Counted from the stretch's first letter, positions 1 through 9,419 are shown. The stretch: DNA of 64,000 bases from Aelia acuminata (GCA_911387785.2 OU426979.1:107288827-107352826), one strand, 5' to 3'. Notes: generated from the letters alone by a model not told the origin. A program made the numbers and translations.

Positions 1-600
1 CGTGATCTAAATCTTCCTCATTCAGTTTGACGCCCGGACCCGCACCGACGCTCAGGATGATGCCCGTCACCGTCTCTCCCGGTTTCTCGGGGACACCTCT
101 TATTTCTATACTGTTTTTCAACTGCAGCTGCTCGGCATTATTTAAGCGGGTTTCCAACGCCGAGATTTTGGCTTTTAAATTTTGGTTTTCCATTGACAGT
201 TTTTCAATGTGGCTCTTCTGCTCTTCTAATAGATTTTCAATTTTCACGAGTCTGTCTATATTTTCAAAGGACAGCTCGGATTGTTTTTGTAGTGTATCCT
301 TTATATCTTTGAGCTCGTCTATCCCTTTAAGTTTGGCCTTCATATCCCTTACTTCCTCGGTCAGCGCCCTCAGTAGACCGATTATTGAACTAGAGTCGGA
401 GGCAGGTAAAGGACGCGTGGCCGATTCAAATATGTGGTCCTGTGTCTGTTTACCGGGCCTAAATCCAGCTTGTTCTGGTTCGAGCTGTTCCTCAACAATA
501 ATTCTTAATCTACTTTCCAAAATGCGTGTGTAGATCTTATATACTGTGGAAAGAAGACTGATTGGCCTATATTTACTACATTCCGTAGTGCTGCCCTTCT
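1..600 (-). mobile_element. Chimeric non-LTR retrotransposon fragment: RT piece fused to an ORF1-like coiled coil
   Basis: Read on the minus strand, one open frame runs from about 600 to the window edge. Its first part (about 600-420) is reverse-transcriptase-like, with the motifs YRPISLLS, RILESRL and EQAGFRPG. At about 400 it continues without a stop into a heptad-rich, Glu/Lys-rich coiled coil and then an IEIRGVPEKPGE motif. Such a coiled coil followed by an RRM-like start is typical of ORF1 proteins of L1/CR1/Jockey-type elements, where ORF1 normally lies upstream of the RT ORF. Finding RT sequence ahead of it in one frame implies a join between two copies or templates. The piece is truncated on both sides and lies in the intron before the first transferrin exon. 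Confidence 0.65.
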
Positions 601-956
601 TACTATTGTTCCCATAAAACAAAAATTATTGTAAAGTACACACACCAAAATTCATTATGGACGTTATACCAATATTATTATGTGGTATGACATTATATTA
701 TGAGGGAAGGAGCGAGGGAAAGAGAGATTCAGACATTTATTGTTTTTACTTCTGAGAAAGAATGTCATAATATATTAAAAATTTTTGCTGAAGAGGCTTT
801 TTAAATAACTATCATCTATCTTTTTCTTAAAAATAACTCATGATTTCTAGCTTTATAGGGAGAAGTACTTATTCAAATCAATAACCATATGGTTTATTAA
901 AATAAAATACATAATAAAAAAAAAAAAAAAAAAAATACGCTTGGCTTGAATTTCAG
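601..956. other. Intron sequence upstream of the first visible exon
   Basis: AT-rich with no coding signal. It contains an A-run of about 22 bases near 915-935 and ends in the splice acceptor TTTCAG at 951-956. Confidence 0.6.
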
Positions 957-1136
957 GCGACAATTCTGACAAGTTATGCAAACTGTGCATTGGAAAAGTA
1001 CCTGGTGGAAAGTGTACCAATGCTGATCCCTATGCAGGTTTTACGGGTGCTTTTAGATGTCTTTTAGAAGCTGGAGAAATAGCATTTCTAAAACATACAT
1101 CTGTTTTAGAATTAACCGCTGACTCAATTAATTTCC
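957..1136 (+). CDS. Tsf2: Transferrin-family (Tsf2/melanotransferrin-like) exon, end of lobe 1
   Basis: Starts after TTTCAG and ends before GTAAGT. The first two bases complete a codon begun in an upstream exon, and the exon ends in phase 1. It encodes GDNSDKLCKLCIGK and then NADPYAGFTGAFRCLLEAGE, the Cys-rich strand and GAFRCL block of a transferrin lobe. Transferrins are extracellular or GPI-anchored iron-binding glycoproteins with two homologous lobes; insect Tsf2 is known from septate junctions. Human serum transferrin reads YSGAFKC here, where Y is iron ligand Tyr188. This gene has Phe (codon 1040-1042), which should weaken iron binding by this lobe. The family assignment is strong. The Tsf2 subtype is my judgement from remembered family features. 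Confidence 0.85.
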
Positions 1137-1217
1137 GTAAGTATTTTTAAATGGCATGTTCTTTTAATTTTAGACTTTTAAACTGTTTTGTGATGATTGG
1201 GTGTTTCTTTATTTTAG

Positions 1218-1381
1218 CAACTGTGAATAAAAATGATTTTGAATTACTTTGTTTGGATGGTTCAAGGAAACCTATAGAAGAATATAACTATTGTAATTGG
1301 GGCTCAGTTCCCTCTCATGCTGTAGTTACTTCATCTGCTAAAAATATTAAAACTCGAAGAATCTACCAAAAATTTTTAGAG
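1218..1381 (+). CDS. Tsf2: Transferrin-family exon, lobe 1 (ELLCLDGSRKP ... VPSHAVV)
   Basis: The acceptor is TTTTAG. The first two bases complete the codon begun at 1136, giving SINFPTVNKNDFELLC across the junction. The exon encodes the conserved block DFELLCLDGSRKPIEEY followed by CNWGSVPSHAVV. The His in PSHAVV corresponds to iron ligand His249 of human transferrin and is kept. The exon ends in phase 0 after FLE. The donor would be GAG|GTTTTT, a weak 5' splice site with none of the usual A/G at +3 to +5. No better GT lies between the conserved block and this point. Confidence 0.85.
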
Positions 1382-1467
1382 GTTTTTTTTGCATTCTATT
1401 CTATATACTATTTAAAAATAGGATTGTTATATTTCTCTCCTGACTTATTATTTAATGATGTTTTTAG

Positions 1468-1722
1468 ACAGCTTTTGAATTATATGGGTTGTCTGCAAAT
1501 AAAAGCAGACCATTGCCAACACAGAACTTTGATCAAGATCAATATAATCGTTATGACAATGAGAATCAGAGAGATCAATTTGGAAGGGAAATAAATTTCA
1601 ACAGAAATACTTTTGATGGGTACAGTACTATATCTCCCATTCATAACCAAACTGAAAATAAGCATTTCTATTTATTTGAATCAGTGCCTCAGTATGGCAA
1701 TGAACATGATCTTCTTTTTTCG
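1468..1722 (+). CDS. Tsf2: Transferrin-family exon, end of lobe 1 with a long polar insert
   Basis: The acceptor is TTTTTAG and the donor is TCG|GTAAGT. Phase is 0 at both ends (85 codons). It begins TAFELYGLSANK and ends HDLLFS, matching the helix and the DLLF motif at the end of a transferrin lobe. Between these lies a polar stretch rich in Asn, Gln, Asp and Arg (about residues 18-50) with no counterpart in vertebrate transferrins that I know of; it is probably a surface loop. The reading frame continues directly in the exon at 32761, so intron 1723-32760 is 31,038 bp long. Confidence 0.85.
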
Positions 1723-2062
1723 GTAAGTTATAATGTTATAGTTATAATAAAGAATTCATAAAGTTTTAATTGAATTGATAATTTCGAAAAGGAGTCATCT
1801 CCATTCTTTTCAAAAAATAATTTTTTGACGGGTTCATGTTCTTTTTGTGTCGACTCAGATCATTTTATATCTGTCCACTTAACTCTTGATTGTCCTTGTC
1901 ATCTTACTTCTTCAGGCTTTTTGTATCTTGTTATTAACCCTTTAACTGCGCGAGGTGATATGAGATCGGGGGTAGGCAGCTGCGCCAGCCTGTCTCAAGG
2001 TTACTACATTTAGGTTCCTATTTGTTTTAATAAAAAAAATTACTTATTAGTCTCCAGTTATT
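1723..2062. other. Start of the 31-kb intron; possible single piggyBac-like end
   Basis: AT-rich intron. At 1936 it reads TTAACCCTTTAACTGCGCG, resembling a TTAA-flanked piggyBac-type terminus such as the one at 14487. I see no partner end, so this is only suggestive. The sequence stops at the target duplication of the next element. Confidence 0.35.
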
Positions 2063-2141
2063 ATTATGAAATATTTTTTTTTTTTTTTTTTTTTTTCCGC
2101 GACCTCCTTGGGTCTATTGTGCGCCTAACTATGCCCGTGTT

Positions 2142-5100
2142 TCAGATTGGAATCCTTAAAACATCGGTAAATTTTAGTATACTTGTTGGATTTAATAAGT
2201 CGTTGGAAGTTGGATTGGTTATATTTTCCTGCCCAAACATTCCAAATCTTAACCGCACAAATCGGTCACACCAACAGATTATATGATATGCTGTTTCGTT
2301 CTCTTTGCCACAGTATCTACATATTGGTGTTTCCGCCAACTTTAGTTTATACATGTGTTTGTTTAGTTTACAGTGTCCTGTGTAGATCGCTGTAATTTTT
2401 TTAAGTGCCTTCCTGTCAAGATTCAGCAACATATTGCTTCTTTTGACTGAATAGCCGTCTAAGAAGAGTTTGGAGTGATATTGATTTTTATCCTTCCAAT
2501 ATTGTTTTTTAATAGCTCCATATATTTCCCCGATCCTTCTTTTGGCGTAGCTTATGCTTATTCCCAGTACAGGTTCAGGGGTTATGGGTTTATTAGCTGA
2601 TCCTTGTCTTGCTAGGCAATCTGCCTTTTCGTTTCCATGTATACCAGTATGTCCTGGTACCCATTCCACTCTTACATTATTGTTTTCTGATAATTTATTG
2701 AGCGTATTGTTGCAGGTTTTGACAACCTTTGATTTAGCTATATGGTTACTGATTGCACCAATAGCTGCTTGACTGTCAGTGAATATAGTTACTTTTTTAT
2801 TTGATATCTTTTCAGTCAGCAGTTCTGAGGCACATTGGCAAATTGCTACTACTTCTGATTGGAAGACAGTAGCATATTTTCCCAGTGGAATTGATGTCCC
2901 TTCATTGGGTTTATCCATTCTCCAGATTCCTGCCCCAGACCCTGTTTTGGTCAGTGAGCCATCCGTATAGCAGTTGATCCCCGTGTAGGGTTTATGTGGC
3001 TCTATTTTCCTGATTATGGTTTGATATTTAATGTCCAGGAATTCTCTTACCTGAAGGTCTGAGTGCATGGATAGCACCCGATCTTCTTCAATTTTCCTGG
3101 TTATTGTCCAATGTCCTCTCTCTACGTTTATTTGGGAGAAGTTGTTTTGTTTTAATATTCTGTAAGCGGATTTTAACGCTTGGGCCTCCACCTCTATCTG
3201 CAGAGGAGTTAGATTAAGCATCACCTCCATTGCAGCTGTTGGAGTTGTTCTCATTGCACCTGTTGTCATCAGACAAACTAGCCTTTGTAGTTTGTTTAAC
3301 AGCGTTTTATTCTTTCCAGCTCCTGCTTTGTGCCACCAAAGTAGGGCTGAGTAAAATATGATTGGTCTAATTGCTGTTAGGTACAGCCAGTACACCATTT
3401 TTGGTTTTAGTCCCCAATTCTTGCCTATTGCCCTCTTACAGGACCATAGGCTTTTCAGGGCTTTGTTGGTCGTATTTTCTACGTGTTTGGACCAGTTTAA
3501 TTTATGGTCAAGTGTGACTCCCAGATGTTTTACTTCCTTTGTTGGTGTCAACTGAAAACCATTTATTTTTGGTAATTTGATGTCCACTTTTTTCCTCCTA
3601 GTGAAGAGGCAAATGTGTATTTTTTGTGGATTGATGTTTAATCCATTCTCTTTGCACCAATTTGTAAGGATTTTGGTGGCGTTTTGTAATAGGTCAGACA
3701 ATACACTTTGATATTTTCCTTGAATCAGAATTGCTATATCATCTGCGTATCCCTGTGCATAAAAGCCTGCTTTATTTAGTCTTACTAGCAGTGAGTCCAC
3801 TACTAGACACCACAGTAGAGGTGAGATCACTCCTCCCTGTGGACATCCTCCTTTCGGTTTAATCCACAGTTTGGTGTGTCCCATTTCTGATAGTAGGATT
3901 CTTTCCTCCAGCATTTTTTCAATCCATCTGGAGGAAATGCTGTCTATGTTTCTGCTCCTTAATGCGTTCTTAATGACGTTATAAGGAGTTTTATCAAAAG
4001 CTCCTTCAATGTCTACGAAGGTGCCTATTGTTATTTCTTTTTGGTCTATAGATTTTTCTATCTTTGAGACCATGTTGTGCAGTGCTACCTCGCAGGATTT
4101 GCCTGCTTGGTATGCATATTGCCTTTTATGTATCGGATTTGCTTCCGATATCTGTTTTCTCACATGTCTATCAATTATTTTCTCCAATATTTTCATAAGG
4201 AACGATGATAGACATATGGGCCTAAAAGCTTTCGGGTCTTCATATGTACCTTTGCCTGGCTTTGGCAAGTATCGTATTTTGGATATTCTCCATTCCATTG
4301 GGATGTATCCCAGTGCCAGGCTACCTCTTAATAATTTTAAGAGGTTAGGTCTTATGATGTCCAGCCCTTTTTGTATTAGTGCTGGAAAAATGCCATCTGT
4401 ACCAGCTGACTTGAATGGTTTTGTCGTCTTTACAGCCCACTCTAAAGCACTACTGGTAACAATGTTCTTTGCCTCTCTCCACATTTTTCCATCATCCGTT
4501 GATGTTGAAAATGTGGAGTTGCTGATGAGTCTATTGTTCGTATCGCAGTTAGGAAATTGGGCTTTGGCCATGGCTTCTAGGGTTTCCAACTCGTTTGTGG
4601 TGAATTCCCCATTCACCTTTAGCGTTCCCAGCATTTCCTGATCTGTTTTATTTAGTATTTTTTTAACTCTGCTTACCTCCGGGACATCGCTCACATCTGA
4701 GCAGAAGTTCCTCCAGGCATCTCTTTTTGCTTTCCTGACAGATTTGTGATATTTTGTTAAAGCGGATTTGTACAAATCCCATCTGCCAGTGTTTTTTGCA
4801 GCATTGAACAGTTTTCTGGTTTCCGTTCTTTGCTTTTTAAGTTCATTGTTCCACCATGGGACTTTTCTGTTTGATTTTTTGTTTTTTGGTTTGTTGCTAT
4901 GTTGGTATGACTCCATCATAGCATTAGTTATGGAAGTGTTGAGACAGTCCAGTTGCCATTCATTGTGAGCATCCTCTGGACATTGTCTCATCACATCTGT
5001 GAGTCTTGTGCAGTACATCTCCCAATCCGTATTTTTGGGATTCCTGTACTCCACATTATATGTTTGACTCTCTAGTAGATCAAATCTTATGTATTTGTGG

Positions 5101-5774
5101 TCAGAGCATGTCTCCTCGTTGGAGACATGCCAATTCGTGATTTGTCTGCTAAGTGCTTGTGTGGCTATTGTTATATCTATTATTTCTGATCTTAATTTAT
5201 TTTGAAATGTGGGTTTATTACCACTATTCAATATATCAAGATCATTATTAATTGTAAATTCTAAAATTAGCTCACCTCTGTGATTTATGTTGCTGCTTCC
5301 CCAGATTTTATGATGTGCATTGCTATCCAGGGCAGCAAGTATGTCAAGTCCGTTGGTTTTTCCCATCATCTGTTCTAGCATTATTGTTGGGTCCTTTTCC
5401 TCAAAAGGAAGGTATCCCGACAATATGATGATTGGGTTGCCCCCTTTTGGGGTATATTTTACCGCTGCTAGATCTCTGGAACAAAGTTGCCAAAGTGGCA
5501 GCGGTTTTAATTCATTTTTGTACATAATGCAAGCTCTGGGGCTGTCTTTCGTGGACACTGTACTGTATCCAGGTAGTTTCAGTCCCTTGAGCTCGCCTTT
5601 AAGTATATATGGCTCTTGTATTAAGATTATGTCAATGTTTTTACCTGTTATATGCTGTTGCAGAACACCACTTGCCGCTATGCAGTGGTGGAGATTGATC
5701 TGCAGCAGTCTCATCCAGTTATTGTTGTGTTCTACTAGGTGGTTCCCTGGGTGGTAACGGTGGCATGTTTCCAC
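2142..5774 (-). CDS. ORF2 polyprotein of element A: endonuclease, reverse transcriptase, RNase H
   Basis: An intact 1210-codon frame; the functional start may be Met21. Domains in order: apurinic-type endonuclease (LLQINLHH near residue 23, LIQEPY near 51, SDHKYIRFDL near 225); reverse transcriptase (AGTDGIFPALIQ near 460, FVDIEGAFD near 588, GCPQGGVISPLLW near 640, catalytic GYADDIAIL near 676); RNase H (YTDGS near 936, FTDSQAA near 995, GHTGIHGNEKAD near 1045); and a C-terminal CCHC motif, CRYCGKENETAYHIICWC, near 1150. The endonuclease nicks the target DNA and the RT primes cDNA there. The RNase H domain points to the I/LOA/R1-like group, not to CR1 or Jockey. All catalytic residues I can check are present. 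Confidence 0.92.
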   Translation of the reverse strand: METCHRYHPGNHLVEHNNNWMRLLQINLHHCIAASGVLQQHITGKNIDIILIQEPYILKGELKGLKLPGYSTVSTKDSPRACIMYKNELKPLPLWQLCSRDLAAVKYTPKGGNPIIILSGYLPFEEKDPTIMLEQMMGKTNGLDILAALDSNAHHKIWGSSNINHRGELILEFTINNDLDILNSGNKPTFQNKLRSEIIDITIATQALSRQITNWHVSNEETCSDHKYIRFDLLESQTYNVEYRNPKNTDWEMYCTRLTDVMRQCPEDAHNEWQLDCLNTSITNAMMESYQHSNKPKNKKSNRKVPWWNNELKKQRTETRKLFNAAKNTGRWDLYKSALTKYHKSVRKAKRDAWRNFCSDVSDVPEVSRVKKILNKTDQEMLGTLKVNGEFTTNELETLEAMAKAQFPNCDTNNRLISNSTFSTSTDDGKMWREAKNIVTSSALEWAVKTTKPFKSAGTDGIFPALIQKGLDIIRPNLLKLLRGSLALGYIPMEWRISKIRYLPKPGKGTYEDPKAFRPICLSSFLMKILEKIIDRHVRKQISEANPIHKRQYAYQAGKSCEVALHNMVSKIEKSIDQKEITIGTFVDIEGAFDKTPYNVIKNALRSRNIDSISSRWIEKMLEERILLSEMGHTKLWIKPKGGCPQGGVISPLLWCLVVDSLLVRLNKAGFYAQGYADDIAILIQGKYQSVLSDLLQNATKILTNWCKENGLNINPQKIHICLFTRRKKVDIKLPKINGFQLTPTKEVKHLGVTLDHKLNWSKHVENTTNKALKSLWSCKRAIGKNWGLKPKMVYWLYLTAIRPIIFYSALLWWHKAGAGKNKTLLNKLQRLVCLMTTGAMRTTPTAAMEVMLNLTPLQIEVEAQALKSAYRILKQNNFSQINVERGHWTITRKIEEDRVLSMHSDLQVREFLDIKYQTIIRKIEPHKPYTGINCYTDGSLTKTGSGAGIWRMDKPNEGTSIPLGKYATVFQSEVVAICQCASELLTEKISNKKVTIFTDSQAAIGAISNHIAKSKVVKTCNNTLNKLSENNNVRVEWVPGHTGIHGNEKADCLARQGSANKPITPEPVLGISISYAKRRIGEIYGAIKKQYWKDKNQYHSKLFLDGYSVKRSNMLLNLDRKALKKITAIYTGHCKLNKHMYKLKLAETPICRYCGKENETAYHIICWCDRFVRLRFGMFGQENITNPTSNDLLNPTSILKFTDVLRIPI

Positions 5775-7437
5775 CTTCCAACCCGACTTTCATCGGGTCT
5801 TTGGGTTTCAGCACGCCTCCCGTCACCTCCCCATGGGTTCCACCTGTGAGAACTGCGCCTCCTGCTACCTGTTTAGGTGATTGTTGTCTGCCCAAGGATT
5901 CATCCTTGGCTTCCTCCCTGGGTCCAACATCAGCCACCTCTGTTGTTTCTTTGCCTGCCTCCGAGGTTCCTTCCATTTGTCTGACTGGTTCCTCGGAGGT
6001 CTCCATCAATTCGCATTCCTGCATCATTGATGGTGGTTGTTCATTGGCTCCTCTTAACTGTCTTAATAGGATCAATTTCATACCACAACCCACCTTCATA
6101 CCTCTGGTTTTGAGGGACTCCAGGCTGGGTTCTGAAATTTTAAAAATGGCGAAAAATCCTTTCTCCATTTCTTTCATATAGTGCAGTCTCCAGGATTTCA
6201 TGTCTGCCACTGCCTTATTCTGTACTCTTAGTCTTTTTAAGAGTATTTCTTCTGTAGGAGCTTTCCCAGGAAAGAAAGCTCCTATCTTTACCATTTTTGC
6301 AAGCTCCCCAATCTCGCAGACTCTGAGCGCCACCTCTCCTCTCAGCCTGATGTTGGGGATTGTTTTTGTTAACCATAATTTGGTATGGTCGTCAAGGCAT
6401 GAGACGATACAGCCTCCTCTACTAAGGCTTGCACCATTAAAGAGTGGCTGATCGTCACTTTCCTCGTCAATATCGTCCACCTTGTCCGTTATTAATTCCT
6501 GTAACTCTTCACACTGCTCGCGGGTCAACTGTGTGTGAGGGTAGTCCTCTGGAACCACCGCCACCAGTTGCCCTCTTGCAGCAAGAGCATAGTTAGGTCT
6601 GTGTCCCGTCGTCTCTCTGGGTTTCTTTGCAGCAGGTGCAGAGTTTCCCGGAGAGGATCTGGGTCTTTTTGTAGTCAGTTGGGGTTGTGTGGGCCGCTTT
6701 GAAGGCCTCGCAGTGTTTGCTGCTGGCCTAGTTGGCTGCCCCACTGTACCCCGTCTGTCTTTCTGGTAGTATCGTGGGGGCCCTCCCCTGGGCGCCGCGG
6801 CTTTGCCTGCCGGGCCCGTTTGGGCCCTTGCAGTCTTGGCCTGGCACTTTGGAAGAGGAGCCCTCACGTCTGTATGTTGGCCCAGTATTGTGGCACTACC
6901 CTTGGTCGGTGCCGCTTTGTCTGCCGGGCCTGGTTGGGCCCTTGCATCCTCAGCCGCACCTTCCTGGGATGGCCCCGCTACTGGTTGATTACATAGGGTT
7001 TGGGCTTTCGCCTTCCTCCTATTGCGCCTCTTCACGTTCTTTGAGGACCCCGTCGTGGCCAAGGCCCCCGACTGGTCCACATTGAGACGTGTTTGGCTTG
7101 TCTCCGTCTCCATAAGTGTAGACTGTCTTATAGTCATTGGAGCCTGTGAAGCAGCGGCTGCAAGAGCCACTTGCTCCTCCAGCACTCCATGTGTGTGACT
7201 GTCCACATGTAATGCATTAATTTCGTCCTCTAGTGCCTGTGAAAGGTGTCTCATGTAAGAGTCGTCTAGAGGTTCAGTAGCGTCTGAGACGTATGATGGC
7301 TCCGATGAGGAAGATTCCTCATCGTGTTGTGGACTTTCGTCCAGGTAAAATAGTTTTTTAATGTTTTTACTCATTATACTTACCCCATTCCACGTATGGC
7401 TATCCGCCGGGGTGTACCCCCATCTCAGCGCTGTCAA
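5719..7437 (-). CDS. ORF1 protein of element A (DUF4780-like, nucleic-acid-binding)
   Basis: An intact 572-codon frame; a start at Met22 (MSKNIKK, 7374) is also plausible. The N-terminal part is acidic and Ser-rich. The middle (about residues 130-270) is basic and low in complexity, rich in Pro, Ala, Arg and Lys, with repeats of the type ARAQPGPADKAA. The C-terminal part (about 290-480) is a folded domain with GGCIVSCLD, IGAFFPGKAPTEE and a WRLHYMKE motif, resembling the insect DUF4780 family. No CCHC zinc knuckle is visible. In non-LTR elements ORF1 binds the element RNA to form the particle. It overlaps ORF2 by 56 bp in another frame, which suggests reinitiation or frameshifting for ORF2. 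Confidence 0.8.
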   Translation of the reverse strand: MTALRWGYTPADSHTWNGVSIMSKNIKKLFYLDESPQHDEESSSSEPSYVSDATEPLDDSYMRHLSQALEDEINALHVDSHTHGVLEEQVALAAAASQAPMTIRQSTLMETETSQTRLNVDQSGALATTGSSKNVKRRNRRKAKAQTLCNQPVAGPSQEGAAEDARAQPGPADKAAPTKGSATILGQHTDVRAPLPKCQAKTARAQTGPAGKAAAPRGGPPRYYQKDRRGTVGQPTRPAANTARPSKRPTQPQLTTKRPRSSPGNSAPAAKKPRETTGHRPNYALAARGQLVAVVPEDYPHTQLTREQCEELQELITDKVDDIDEESDDQPLFNGASLSRGGCIVSCLDDHTKLWLTKTIPNIRLRGEVALRVCEIGELAKMVKIGAFFPGKAPTEEILLKRLRVQNKAVADMKSWRLHYMKEMEKGFFAIFKISEPSLESLKTRGMKVGCGMKLILLRQLRGANEQPPSMMQECELMETSEEPVRQMEGTSEAGKETTEVADVGPREEAKDESLGRQQSPKQVAGGAVLTGGTHGEVTGGVLKPKDPMKVGLEGGNMPPLPPREPPSRTQQ

Positions 7438-8009
7438 CGTTGAGAGTCCTGGAGTTCCGTCCAGGAGCCGGAATATATGCTTCCTTCACGGGGAAATTCT
7501 CAACCCGCTTTCCAGCATTCCAGGATCCTACTACTTACGCCTCGGACCTCCTATGCTCCGATGCATAGGCACCAATACGTGTGCTTGCCAGGCAGGGTGC
7601 TCCACGACACATGTAGGATGGAAGCCACAGCCTTACCATCCCCATCCATGCCGCTTCACAGGCTCTGTTTATCTAGTTGTTTAGTCTGTGTAGTGCTGTG
7701 GTACACAGTGCATTGTGCGTCCAGGACAATCCAGGTTGTTTCCTTTAAGACTTTCTATTAGGTGTTTCAGGTGGCTCTTTGAGCCTCCCTGAAATACCCC
7801 GCCTCTGTCGTTCGCGAGTTGTATAACTCCCCAGGGGGCACCACGAGAAGGTGACAGTAGGCGTTGATGGGGATTGGGACAGCGGAGTTTACCAAACAGT
7901 GAGTAGGGCACTTTGGTTTGGTATTCTCTCATGAAGTGAGAAAGACTCCCGCACTCGTCTATCGCTTCAGCTCTCCCTTTGCCCCCCAGAATTGCCATTA
8001 TGAAATATT

Positions 8010-8979
8010 AGATTAGCCTTTTTTTTTTTTTCAAATACGAATTTAATTATGAAATAACAAATTTTTCCCACAAAAGGTATTATTTTTATTTTTTTCTATC
8101 ACCTTTTTTGATCCAGGATTTTGGACCGGCCAAACCAGAATGTATATTGGCAGGCCTAATCTGCGGTCCTATTTCTGAAGGCTCATGCTATCAAGCGTTA
8201 AAAGCTGGAAAGCACAACTTATAAATCAGAAATTATTTCTAAAGTCTCACGCGATCTAGCGATCAGCGCTAGACTTACAAGTTCGAGTAACATCCACTAG
8301 ATCGCCACACCAACGATCCAGTATACTGGCATTGCGCAGTTATACGATAAAACAGCTATGTCAGTATACTGGCAAAGCGCGCTCGGGGCATGGCGGACCT
8401 CTGCCAGTATACTGGCATTGCGCAGTCAAATGCCAATTTGACAAATTAATTTATCAACACATGTCATATGGGCACAACTTAAGCATATTTGTTATATTAC
8501 ATAACAAATCATTTAATATAAGTTATATTACATCTGCCCCTGAAATCATTATATTTGATAATCACTTGTAAGTTTTGTGATTATCTTATAATATATTTCG
8601 CTATAGAATTTTGAAAATAAACTAACAGACATTCTTGAATCTTCTTTAACTTGTAAATCCTATTTCATTTTATTACTGATTGCATAGGAACTAACATTAT
8701 CATTTTGTTAGCTGTTTTGTCACTTAGTCCCAAAATGTAATTTTCTCCTATGATGAGTAATAATGTTCGAATTATAGACTGTATTGTCATGGTAATGTTA
8801 TCATTGGAGCAGACTCATATAAACTAAAAAAACGATGCATCGCTTGACCTACTTGCTCCAAAATTAATTTGCAGACATCTCTTTTCTACCCCAACCATTT
8901 TTTCAATACTTAAAATAAATAAAATAAATCAATATTTATTTTACAAAAATAAAATATTTATCTATGTACATATATTTTT
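8010..8979. other. Intron sequence with short palindromic repeats
   Basis: No gene. Three copies of the perfect palindrome CCAGTATACTGG or its core (CAGTATACTGGC) lie at about 8320, 8362 and 8402; two are followed by ATTGCGCAGT and the middle one by AAAGCGCG. The remainder is AT-rich with nothing recognisable. Confidence 0.55.
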
Positions 8980-9419
8980 TACCTTAAGGCAGAGTTGGCC
9001 AAAAATTGTATTTAGATACTATTCGAATATGAAAACTAGTCGAAAAAACAATTAAATTATCGAATACAAAAAAGTATTCAAATAACTATTCGAATAGTTT
9101 TATATTCGATAATGAAACTATTCGAAGACACAAGATAGTTTTTTATTCAATAGAAAAATATCTGATATTTCGAATATAATAATCATCTGTATCCGTAAAC
9201 TATTCGATACTTCTGTTTGAAAATCGAATACATTTCGGTTTCTAAACTTCTAAAAAATTTCATTTAGTTATTTCATCAAATTGATGGAATATGGTATAGC
9301 ATTTCCAAGTCAAATTCAACCACTTCATCATGTTGTTCGACCGGTCTATCCCCTTACCTAAGCATATTACATCATGACCAGGTATCCATCGAGAATAATA
9401 TTTATTTAAAGTTCAAATG

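Larger units (their letters stand above)
2063..8009 (-). mobile_element. Full-length non-LTR retrotransposon with RNase H (I/LOA/R1-like group), element A
   Basis: A 13-bp target duplication, ATTATGAAATATT, lies at 2063-2075 and 7997-8009, so the element itself is 2076-7996 (5.9 kb). The + strand has a run of about 21 T at its left edge, which is the 3' poly(A) tail of a minus-strand element. Order on the minus strand: 5' UTR of about 560 bp, ORF1 (to 5719), ORF2 (5774-2142), short 3' UTR, poly(A). Both ORFs are uninterrupted and the target duplication is perfect, so it looks recent and possibly still mobile. A related 5'-truncated copy is at 27519-32296. Confidence 0.9.

Noticed and set aside
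4009..4641. 210-codon + ORF opposite element A ORF2
   Set aside because: Antisense shadow of the reverse transcriptase frame.
7681..7998. 105-codon ORF upstream of ORF1 in element A
   Set aside because: Lies in the 5' UTR of the element, with no known domain and no counterpart that I can see in the truncated copy.
8116..8222. Possible extra exon between HDLLFS and DVVEQL
   Set aside because: The flanking exons already join in phase 0 and read continuously as a transferrin; this frame has no family match and no good donor.
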